Source of the DNA: Pseudomonadota bacterium
GTDB lineage: Bacteria > Pseudomonadota > Gammaproteobacteria > Burkholderiales > Burkholderiaceae_C
Direction: 5' to 3'
DNA length: 8,173 bases
Assembly: GCA_023422975.1 (NCBI GenBank)
Contig: JAFAGF010000143.1
Span: 1-8,173, forward strand
Positions within the stretch are counted from its first letter, which is position 1. The number at the start of each line of letters is the position of its first letter. The notes below the pieces were generated by a model. It was not told the DNA's origin. It saw nothing but the letters and a program-made list of their open reading frames with translations, and searched no databases. Made by a program: the position numbers and the translations under genes. Of the stretch, positions 1 to 5,786 are shown one piece after another.

Positions 1-290
1 CCCGCCGCAAACAGGTACTGAATACCGTGCGACGCCACCAGCGGTGCAGCCACCAGTGCCACCGAGCCCGCCGCAGCCGACACCATGGCGGGACGGCCAC
101 CAAACACCGCAATCACGATGCTGATGACAAACGAGGCGAACAACCCCACCGATGGATCGACCCCCGCCACAAACGAAAAGGCAATCACCTCAGGAATCAG
201 CGCAAACGTGGCCACGGCGCCAGCCAGCAATTCACGCGGAATACTGGGCGCCCATTCCGCACACAGGCGGGCAAGCAGGGGCAAAGACAT
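1..290 (-). CDS. SulP family inorganic anion permease, N-terminal part (cut by window edge)
   Basis: This reading frame starts at the ATG at 290-288 on the minus strand and stays open to the left edge, giving 96 codons with no stop. The product begins MSLPLLARL and contains IPRELLAGAVATFALIPE (residues 17-34), then a hydrophobic stretch (about 48-63), then GGRPAMVSAAAGSVALVAAP (64-83). The entry amphipathic segment, the early 'AG...LP-E-hAF' helix and the 'G-RP-MVSAAAG' helix are the classic start of SulP/SLC26 permeases, which carry sulfate, bicarbonate, molybdate or other anions across the inner membrane. The substrate cannot be told from this fragment, and the remaining helices and any STAS domain lie outside. 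No strong Shine-Dalgarno precedes the ATG, but no other ATG, GTG or TTG start lies in frame in the roughly 40 bases upstream. Family assignment is fairly secure; the exact start is less so. Confidence 0.85.
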   Translation of the reverse strand, partial: MSLPLLARLCAEWAPSIPRELLAGAVATFALIPEVIAFSFVAGVDPSVGLFASFVISIVIAVFGGRPAMVSAAAGSVALVAAPLVASHGIQYLFAA

Positions 291-358
291 AAACAGGTTT
301 TGAAACGTACAGGAGGGTGATGCTAGGGCTTTCTGCGCCCTGCTGCATCCACATAAAA

Positions 359-442
359 AAGGAGCTGCAAGCGCTTGTTATTACTGAATTTCAAATACAA
401 AAGCATCTGAGATCTTTGCAATACCAGCGCAAGCAGCTCCTT
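359..442. repeat. Imperfect inverted repeat, Comamonadaceae-style intergenic element
   Basis: The arms are AAGGAGCTGCAAGCG (359-373) and CGCAAGCAGCTCCTT (428-442). They pair at 13 of 15 positions, including ten consecutive outer pairs. An A-tract (355-360) lies outside the left arm and TTGTAT outside the right arm. The roughly 54-base interior is AT-rich compared with the flanking genes. The element sits in the 219-bp gap between the UPF0149 gene and the SulP gene, both on the minus strand. It could fold in RNA and act as a processing site or weak terminator, or be a copy of a dispersed intergenic repeat. Nothing else gene-like was seen between 291 and 509. Confidence 0.6.
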
Positions 443-509
443 GTATAGAAGCAGCCTGCAAGCAGATGCGCCGTGCACCTGCGGCAGGTCAGTGCCTGTT
501 AGCAGCAGC

Positions 510-1334
510 TCAAGCGCCGCAGCACTTCTTGAACTTCTTGCCGCTGCCGCAGCTGCAAGCATCGTTGCGGCCAGGCTGCTCGCCCTTGACCACGGCCTCC
601 ACACGGGGGCCCATGCTGCGCCACAGCTGGCGCAGGTCATACACGGCCCACACGGCTTCGCCAAAGGCGTCCAAGCGCTCTTGGCTGGTCGATGGCTCGC
701 CGCTTTCGTCGTACAGGTTCAGCGTGGCTTCGCCGTCGTCGTCTTCGGTCAAATTCACGATGAATTCCATCGCAGCATCCAGCCACTGCGCCGCTTCCTT
801 GTCACGCGGTGCGGCCCACTCTTCGGCCCAGTTTTCCACCACGAACATAAAGCCCAGCGCCCAGACCTGGCCCAGCGAAGGCACTTCTTCGTCTTCAAGC
901 TCTGCGCGCTCCGCCTCAGGCAGCATCAGCAGCGCACCGCGCGTGTCCATCACTTCAGGCTGGAACGCCGCCTGGTCTTCCAGCGACTTGATTTCTGTAT
1001 CCAGCTGCGCACGCACTTCGGCCATGCGCAGGCCTACCAGCTCCAAGAAGCGCGCTTGCTGCGCTTCGCTTTCAAAGGCTTCCAGCTTGGGCAATGGCTG
1101 GCCTTCAGCCACTTCCAGCGCCTCGCCATCGCCCAGCAGCATGGGCAGCCACTCAGCAGTGGGAATGTCGCGCCGCGTGCAGATCAGCGCGGTCAAGAAG
1201 CCGTCACAGAACTCCCACTGGGGGATTTCTTCGGCGCGCTCGCGCATGGCTTCCAGCATGTTGTCCAGCTCTTCCAGCATTTCGGTGCTCAGCGCGGTTT
1301 CAACTTCGGGGGCATCAGTTTGGTTGTTTTCCAT
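510..1334 (-). CDS. UPF0149 (YecA/YgfB-like) protein with C-terminal SEC-C zinc motif
   Basis: This is a 274-residue acidic protein starting MENNQTDAP. Residues about 18-230 match the UPF0149/YecA-like family layout, with an EFCDGFLTALIC segment near residues 41-52 and a WALGFMFVVENW segment in the middle. The C-terminus, from about 254, is a SEC-C motif: GRNDACSCGSGKKFKKCC, with the four cysteines C260, C262, C271 and C272 in the CxC-x8-CC pattern that binds zinc in SecA. In SecA this motif contacts SecB and ribosomes; in YecA-type proteins its role is poorly defined. A cytoplasmic, ribosome- or secretion-associated accessory role is therefore only an inference. There is no signal peptide or membrane segment. 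The start is the first ATG of an open frame whose composition matches coding sequence throughout; no good Shine-Dalgarno is visible. The next gene downstream on this strand is the SulP permease. Confidence 0.88.
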   Translation of the reverse strand: MENNQTDAPEVETALSTEMLEELDNMLEAMRERAEEIPQWEFCDGFLTALICTRRDIPTAEWLPMLLGDGEALEVAEGQPLPKLEAFESEAQQARFLELVGLRMAEVRAQLDTEIKSLEDQAAFQPEVMDTRGALLMLPEAERAELEDEEVPSLGQVWALGFMFVVENWAEEWAAPRDKEAAQWLDAAMEFIVNLTEDDDGEATLNLYDESGEPSTSQERLDAFGEAVWAVYDLRQLWRSMGPRVEAVVKGEQPGRNDACSCGSGKKFKKCCGA

Positions 1335-1460
1335 AGCGTATGGTGTGTAAGTTAGCGGGCAGCCAGCCCATGTACGAATTCGGCGGTCTCCTGCATGGCG
1401 GTACTGCCGTCATTCGCACAATTGGTGCAAAGGGGCGGGACTGCATGCTTGGCGCATGCG

Positions 1461-1493
1461 TGGCCGATAGCGGGCAGTGTAGCCCGCAGGCCA
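1461..1493. other. GC-rich hairpin in the divergent spacer
   Basis: TGGCC (1461-1465) pairs with GGCCA (1489-1493). Inside it, GCGGGC (1470-1475) pairs perfectly with GCCCGC (1482-1487) around a six-base loop AGTGTA. The spacer 1335-1524 separates the divergent UPF0149 and glutamate-synthase-like genes and should hold both promoters. The loop read on the minus strand is TACACT, a plausible sigma-70 -10 hexamer for the UPF0149 gene, but I see no good -35 partner. The hairpin could instead lie in the plus-strand leader, 31 bases before the start codon at 1525. It has no T-tract, so it is not a standard terminator. Function unknown. Confidence 0.45.
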
Positions 1494-1524
1494 AGCCCGT
1501 GCCCGTTACACAGGAGTTGTCTGC

Positions 1525-3237
1525 ATGCTTCATGGCCCTTCCCGCTCACTCAATCTTTTTCCCGTGCGTTACACGGTGCTGGTGCTGTGTGTGGCCGCCG
1601 CAGTGCTGGGCCTGGCGGCTGCGCTGGCCTGGGGCCGCTGGTGGTGGCTATTGCCTGCGGTGGCTCTGGTACTGACCGTGGTCGGCGCGATGGATTTGCG
1701 CCAGACGCGCCACTCTATCTTGCGCAACTACCCGGTCATCGGGCACATGCGTTTTCTGCTGGAGTTCATCCGCCCAGAAATGCGCCAGTACTTCATCGAA
1801 GGTGATCACGAAGCCCTGCCCTTCTCGCGCGCCCAACGCTCGCTGGTCTACCAGCGCAGCAAAGGCGAGCCCGACAGCCGCCCCTTTGGCACGTTGCTGG
1901 ACGTGTCGGCCACTGGCTACGAATGGGTGAATCACTCCATGGCGCCCACCAAGCTCGACAGCCAGGACTTTCGCGTCTGGATTGGGGGCGAGCCTGACCA
2001 GCCGTTGCAGGGTCAGCACGTCTGCACCCAGCCCTACCACGCCAGCGTGTTCAACATCTCCGCCATGAGCTTTGGGGCCCTGTCTGCCAATGCCGTGCTG
2101 GCCCTCAATTTGGGCGCGCGCACCGGGGGCTTTGCGCATGACACCGGCGAAGGCTCCATCAGCCAGCACCATCGCGTGCATGGCGGTGACTTGATCTGGC
2201 AAGTGGCCTCGGGCTACTTTGGCTGCCGCAATCCCGACGGCACGTTCAGCGAAGAGCGTTTCGTCGCCAACGCGGCAGACCCGCAGGTCAAGATGATTGA
2301 GCTCAAGCTCAGCCAAGGTGCCAAACCCGGTCATGGCGGCATGCTGCTGGGCGCCAAAGTGACGCCCGAAATTGCTGCCGCACGCGGCGTGCCTGTGGGG
2401 CAAGACTGCATCAGCCCTTCCAGCCACAGCGCATTCCACACACCGATCGAGATGATGCAGTTCATTGGCACGCTGCGCCGCCTCTCGGGCGGCAAGCCTG
2501 TCGGCATGAAGCTGTGCGTGGGCCACCCGTGGGAGTGGTTTGCCATGGTCAAAGCCATGATGCACACCGACATCACGCCGGATTTCATCGTGGTGGACGG
2601 CGCGGAAGGCGGCACGGGCGCAGCCCCCGTGGAATTCACTGACCATGTGGGCGTGCCCCTGCAAGAAGGGCTGCTGCTGGTGCATAACACCCTGGTCGGG
2701 GTCAACCTGCGTCACCGCGTGCAAATTGGCGCCGCCGCCAAAGTGATTACCGCCTTTGACATCGCCCGCATGATGGCGCTGGGCGCCAACTGGTGCAATT
2801 CGGGCCGTGGCTTCATGCTGGCGCTGGGCTGCATTCAAGCGCAAACCTGCCATACCGGGCACTGCCCTACCGGCGTCACCACCCAAAATGCCTTGCGCCA
2901 GCAAGCCTTGGTGGTGCCCGACAAGGGCACCCGCGTGGCCAACTACCACCGCAGCACCATGCACGCCCTCAAGGAACTGGTGCAGGCGGCGGGGCTGCGT
3001 CACCCCGGCGAGATCACCGCCCACCACATCGTGCGCCGCACCAGTGATTCACAAGTACACCAGTTGTCCAACACCATCTTGCGGGTGGAGCCCGGTGCCC
3101 TGCTCGGCCCGCTGGACCGGCAGCACAATGTGTTCAAGATGTATTGGGATCGTGCCTGTGCGCACACCTTTCAAATCTCTCCTCCGCCACTCAAGCCTTC
3201 GGCGGCCACCACCAAGGAACAAGGCACAATCGCCTGA
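1525..3237 (+). CDS. Membrane-anchored FMN-binding glutamate synthase-like protein (GltS alpha-type domain)
   Basis: This 570-residue protein has two hydrophobic helices at the N-terminus (about residues 13-37 and 40-55), interrupted by GRWWW. They are followed by a soluble glutamate synthase FMN/2-oxoglutarate-binding barrel (about 150-490). Signature stretches are NISAMSFGALS, HDTGEGSIS, KPGHGGMLLGAKV and VVDGAEGGTGAAPVEF (residue 358 is near GAEGG). C436, C442 and C447 are spaced C-x5-C-x4-C, the ligand spacing of the [3Fe-4S] cluster in bacterial GltS, and they sit in GC..QTCHTGHCPTG. The glutamine amidotransferase domain of full GltS is absent, and no small NADPH-dependent subunit gene is present here. 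The physiological amide and electron donors are therefore unknown; orphan proteins of this family are common in proteobacteria. The ATG follows AGGAG (1512-1516) with 8-base spacing, which supports the start. It may form an operon with the kinase-like gene 49 bp downstream. Confidence 0.92.
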   Translation: MLHGPSRSLNLFPVRYTVLVLCVAAAVLGLAAALAWGRWWWLLPAVALVLTVVGAMDLRQTRHSILRNYPVIGHMRFLLEFIRPEMRQYFIEGDHEALPFSRAQRSLVYQRSKGEPDSRPFGTLLDVSATGYEWVNHSMAPTKLDSQDFRVWIGGEPDQPLQGQHVCTQPYHASVFNISAMSFGALSANAVLALNLGARTGGFAHDTGEGSISQHHRVHGGDLIWQVASGYFGCRNPDGTFSEERFVANAADPQVKMIELKLSQGAKPGHGGMLLGAKVTPEIAAARGVPVGQDCISPSSHSAFHTPIEMMQFIGTLRRLSGGKPVGMKLCVGHPWEWFAMVKAMMHTDITPDFIVVDGAEGGTGAAPVEFTDHVGVPLQEGLLLVHNTLVGVNLRHRVQIGAAAKVITAFDIARMMALGANWCNSGRGFMLALGCIQAQTCHTGHCPTGVTTQNALRQQALVVPDKGTRVANYHRSTMHALKELVQAAGLRHPGEITAHHIVRRTSDSQVHQLSNTILRVEPGALLGPLDRQHNVFKMYWDRACAHTFQISPPPLKPSAATTKEQGTIA

Positions 3238-3286
3238 TTGCCCGCAAAACCACAGGTCTTGCGGCCCTGTGTGTATTGACTGAAAT

Positions 3287-4111
3287 GTGCCTGTGCCTGC
3301 CTCCAACGCTTCCATTGACTACGCCGCCTTTCTCCACGCCCACGTGCTGAGCCAGCCGCACAGCGTGATGCGCTACGACCAAGATGGCGAGACCTTGTGG
3401 GTCAAGCGTGCCGGCGCCCTCAACCCGGGCTGGCGTTACCGTGTGCTCGGCGCTTTGGCCAAAGCGTTCAAAATGCCCGTCCTCAGCCCCGTGCCCAATC
3501 CGGGGGGCAAGGTAGCGGTGGCCACCGAGGTACAACGGCTGCAAGACTTTGCGGCCCGTGGGCTGCGTGCGCCCGAAGTGCTGGCGGTGTCTGAAGATGG
3601 CTTTGTGATGCGCCACCTCGGCGCGCCCGGCGAGCGCACACCCAGCCTGGGCAATGAAATGGAAGAAGCCATCCCGCGTGGTGCCAACGCCGTGCTGGCG
3701 CACTGGAAGCAAGGTCTGCAAGCCATCAGCAAAGTCCACAAAGCAGGCACCACGCTCAGCCAAGCCTTTGCGCGCAATTTGGTGCGCTGTCCCGATGGGG
3801 TGATTGGCTATATCGACTTTGAAGACAACCCCACCGCCCACCTGCCCTTGCCGGTGTGCCAGGTGCGTGATGCCTTGTGCTACGCCCACTCGACTGCATG
3901 GATGCTGGAGCGCGCCGGCGCCCTGCCCGAAGCGCGCAAACACTGGAAGGCCTGGGTGCAGACCTTGTCCCCAGAAGCACGCCAAGTGCTGCATGAATCA
4001 ATCGCCCGCATGGCTTGGGCCAAACGCCTGCCCTTGGACCGCAAGCTAGGCCGCGACGGGCAGCGCATCCGCATGGCATTTGAGCTGCTGCGTGCCGACC
4101 TGCCTCATTAA
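3287..4111 (+). CDS. Protein kinase-like (BUD32/InaA-type) protein with altered catalytic loop
   Basis: This 274-residue cytoplasmic protein has the landmarks of the small protein-kinase-like fold. They are a VAIK-type lysine in LWVKR (K40), a likely alpha-C glutamate (E81, in TEVQRL), a hinge-like GFVMRHLG (105-112), a catalytic-loop region with H151 and ARNLV (N164), and a metal-binding DFE in IGYIDFEDNP (D177-F178-E179). It resembles BUD32/RIO-like and lipopolysaccharide-kinase (InaA/KdkA) proteins. The usual HGD of the catalytic loop aligns with LSQ, so the catalytic Asp is apparently Q159. The start is GTG at 3287: an in-frame TGA at 3281-3283 excludes earlier starts, and the ATG at 3285 is out of frame. 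A GTG at 3293 or the ATG of codon 28 are alternatives. No clear Shine-Dalgarno is present. It lies 49 bp after the glutamate-synthase-like gene and is probably cotranscribed. The substrate is unknown; fold assignment is moderately confident. Confidence 0.75.
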   Translation: MPVPASNASIDYAAFLHAHVLSQPHSVMRYDQDGETLWVKRAGALNPGWRYRVLGALAKAFKMPVLSPVPNPGGKVAVATEVQRLQDFAARGLRAPEVLAVSEDGFVMRHLGAPGERTPSLGNEMEEAIPRGANAVLAHWKQGLQAISKVHKAGTTLSQAFARNLVRCPDGVIGYIDFEDNPTAHLPLPVCQVRDALCYAHSTAWMLERAGALPEARKHWKAWVQTLSPEARQVLHESIARMAWAKRLPLDRKLGRDGQRIRMAFELLRADLPH

Positions 4112-4165
4112 AATTCAATAGCTATCTGCGCTTTCTGCATCAACGTTAGCGCCATCAAACAATAT
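4112..4165. repeat. AT-rich spacer resembling a degenerate Comamonadaceae intergenic repeat
   Basis: The segment between the stop codon and the terminator contains AATAGCTATCTGCGCTTTCTG and later GTTAGCGCCATCAAA. The AGCT/GCGCTT vocabulary resembles the element at 359-442 and AT-rich repeats I associate with Comamonadaceae intergenic regions. No well-matched arms can be drawn inside it, so it may be a decayed copy. Nothing coding is visible. Confidence 0.3.
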
Positions 4166-4198
4166 AAAAAAACGCCCTGCATTGCAGGGCGTTTTTTT
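4166..4198. terminator. Bidirectional rho-independent terminator
   Basis: There are seven A's (4166-4172), a perfect eight-pair stem CGCCCTGC (4173-4180) / GCAGGGCG (4184-4191) with loop ATT, and then seven T's (4192-4198). Because the A and T tracts are symmetrical, it should terminate the plus-strand unit ending at 4111 and the minus-strand dctA ending at 4251. Confidence 0.95.
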
Positions 4199-4250
4199 AT
4201 GCGTATCACCATGTGCTTTGGCAGCAAATGACCTCAACCGGAGGCAAGGG

Positions 4251-5567
4251 TTACACCTTCACAGGCTCCAGGGCTGGCAACTCCTTGCCGTCCAAGGCTG
4301 CGTTCAGGCGCTCCATGTCCACGCCCTTTTCCCAGCGGGAGACCACCACGGTGGCAACGGCGTTACCGATGAAGTTGGTCAGCGAGCGGCACTCGGACAT
4401 GAAACGGTCCACACCCAGAATCAGCGCCATGCCAGCCACGGGCACTTCAGGCACCACGGCCAGTGTAGCCGCCAAGGTGATGAAGCCTGCGCCGGTCACG
4501 CCGGCAGCGCCCTTGGACGACAGCATGGCCACCAGCAGCAGCGCGATTTGGTGTCCCAGTGTCAGGTCCGTATTGGTGGCTTGTGCGATGAACAGCGCGG
4601 CCAGTGTCATGTAGATATTGGTGCCGTCCAAATTGAACGAATAGCCGGTGGGCACGACCAAGCCCACCACCGACTTCTTGCAGCCCGCGTGTTCCATCTT
4701 GTGCATAAGCGAAGGCAATGCCGACTCCGACGACGAGGTGCCCAGCACCAGCAGCAGCTCTTCCTTGAGGTAGCGGATCAGCTTGAACACCGAGAAACCG
4801 CAGGCACGGGCTACCGCACCCAGCACCACCAGCACGAAGATGGCCGAGGTGATGTAGAAGGTCAGCACCAGTTCGGCCAGGTTCAGCAGCGAACCCAGAC
4901 CAAACTTGCCAATGGTGAACGCCATCGCGCCAAAAGCACCAATAGGGGCGGCCTTCATCACAATGTTCACCAGCTTGAACACAGGCTTGGTCAGCGCTTC
5001 AAAGAAGTTCAGCACAGGCTTGCCGGCGTCGCCCACCATGGCCAGCGACACACCAAACAGCACGGCCACCAGCAGCACTTGCAGGATGTTGTCACCCACG
5101 AACGGGCTGATCAGTGTCTTGGGGATGATATCCATCACAAAGCCGGTCAGCGACATATCGTGCGACTTGGCCACGTAGCCCTTCACCGCCGTCTGGTCCA
5201 GATCGGCAGGGTTGATGTTCATGCCCGCGCCGGGCTGGAACACATTGGCCACGATCAGACCCACGATCAGCGCCAGGGTGGAAAAGGTCAGGAAATACGC
5301 CATGGCCTTGCCAAACACACGGCCCACCGTGCTCAACTGCGTCATGCCTGCGATACCAGTGACGATGGTCAGGAAAATCACGGGCGCGATGATCATCTTG
5401 ATCAGCTTGATGAACGCATCACCGAACGGCTTCATCGCCGCGCCGTATTCGGGCTCAAAGTAGCCCAGCAACACACCGATGATGATGGCAAACACCACTT
5501 GGAAATACAGCTGGCGATAGAACGGCAGCTTGAGCTTGGCAATAGCTTCAGCAGGAACGGCTTGCAT
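4251..5567 (-). CDS. dctA: C4-dicarboxylate:cation symporter DctA
   Basis: This 438-residue polytopic inner-membrane protein belongs to the dicarboxylate/amino acid:cation symporter (DAACS) family and imports succinate, fumarate and malate with protons or sodium. Its length fits DctA (about 430-445). Landmarks are the serine-rich re-entrant loop [11 protein letters not shown] (277-287), [16 protein letters not shown] (306-321), the second re-entrant loop [13 protein letters not shown] (350-362), and the substrate-site helix [17 protein letters not shown] (387-403) with D387, R394 and N398. The frame is open for 25 more codons upstream to 5642. I choose the ATG at 5567 because GGAAG (5575-5579) lies 7 bases before it, and the preceding residues (hydrophilic, with Cys and Trp) are unlike any DctA N-terminus. 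It shares terminator 4166-4198 with the convergent unit. Divergence from a sensor kinase with a DctB-like input domain suggests dicarboxylate-induced control. Confidence 0.96.
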   Translation of the reverse strand: MQAVPAEAIAKLKLPFYRQLYFQVVFAIIIGVLLGYFEPEYGAAMKPFGDAFIKLIKMIIAPVIFLTIVTGIAGMTQLSTVGRVFGKAMAYFLTFSTLALIVGLIVANVFQPGAGMNINPADLDQTAVKGYVAKSHDMSLTGFVMDIIPKTLISPFVGDNILQVLLVAVLFGVSLAMVGDAGKPVLNFFEALTKPVFKLVNIVMKAAPIGAFGAMAFTIGKFGLGSLLNLAELVLTFYITSAIFVLVVLGAVARACGFSVFKLIRYLKEELLLVLGTSSSESALPSLMHKMEHAGCKKSVVGLVVPTGYSFNLDGTNIYMTLAALFIAQATNTDLTLGHQIALLLVAMLSSKGAAGVTGAGFITLAATLAVVPEVPVAGMALILGVDRFMSECRSLTNFIGNAVATVVVSRWEKGVDMERLNAALDGKELPALEPVKV

Positions 5568-5663
5568 ACAAAATCTTCCGGAGGAATCCCAAGATGAATG
5601 CACCACGCAGGTGCGACTGCCCGGTTTGTACTGCGCGGCCACCCAACTGCCGATAACCTATTG

Positions 5664-5669
5664 GTATTA
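5664..5669 (-). promoter_or_regulatory. Candidate -10 element for dctA
   Basis: Read on the minus strand this is TAATAC, about 96 bases before the dctA start codon. The position 18 bases upstream holds TTTTCC, a poor -35 match, which would fit an activator-dependent promoter. No sigma-54 type GG-N10-GC element could be placed between 5568 and 5786. This is an eyeball assignment only. Confidence 0.35.
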
Positions 5670-5703
5670 GATGGCCCCACGCCCTAGGGAAAAGTGCCGT
5701 TTT

Positions 5704-5718
5704 CTACGTATAACTACG
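5704..5718. promoter_or_regulatory. CTACG direct repeat, candidate operator
   Basis: CTACG occurs at 5704-5708 and again at 5714-5718 (CTACGTATAACTACG), a 10-base period, so both copies face the same side of the helix. It is the most AT-rich, patterned part of the dctA/sensor-kinase spacer. Relative to the candidate dctA -10 it would be centred near -54, a usual place for a LuxR/FixJ-type activator. The regulator is not in the window, so this is an inference from position and pattern. Confidence 0.4.
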
Positions 5719-5741
5719 AATCTGCGCAGCCCTTGCAGCAA

Positions 5742-5775
5742 GCCCGGTGATGGGCAAATGCCTGCGATCACGGGC
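5742..5775. repeat. Imperfect inverted repeat just before the sensor-kinase start
   Basis: GCCCGGTGAT (5742-5751) and ATCACGGGC (5767-5775) are inverted copies differing by one missing C, separated by 15 bases. A smaller nested option is GCCC/GGGC around GGTGAT. The repeat ends 11 bases before the ATG at 5787, so a leader-RNA fold could affect translation, or the site may be bound by a regulator. No T-tract follows. Confidence 0.3.
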
Positions 5776-5786
5776 ACACTGCGAAG

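Noticed and set aside
301..330. AGGAGGG at 311-317 as a Shine-Dalgarno for a plus-strand gene
   Set aside because: No plus-strand frame with coding character follows; the adjacent genes are on the minus strand.
441..1355. Long plus-strand open frames opposite the UPF0149 gene
   Set aside because: They are low-complexity antisense products; the minus-strand frame has a recognisable family and a SEC-C motif.
1648..3027. A 459-codon minus-strand frame inside the glutamate-synthase-like gene
   Set aside because: It is a His/Ala/Gly-rich shadow of a well-conserved plus-strand enzyme.
4182..5597. A 471-codon open frame on the plus strand, opposite dctA
   Set aside because: The product is rich in His, Gln and Arg with no recognisable domain. 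It is the antisense shadow of the clear DctA coding frame and runs through the terminator.
5568..5642. A 25-residue N-terminal extension of DctA starting at 5642
   Set aside because: The extension lies before a Shine-Dalgarno-like GGAAG and the usual DctA start, and has no DctA-like residues.
5680..5700. A possible sigma-54 -24/-12 promoter for dctA around the minus-strand CGGCAC
   Set aside because: No GC dinucleotide occurs at the required spacing and the TTGC half is missing.
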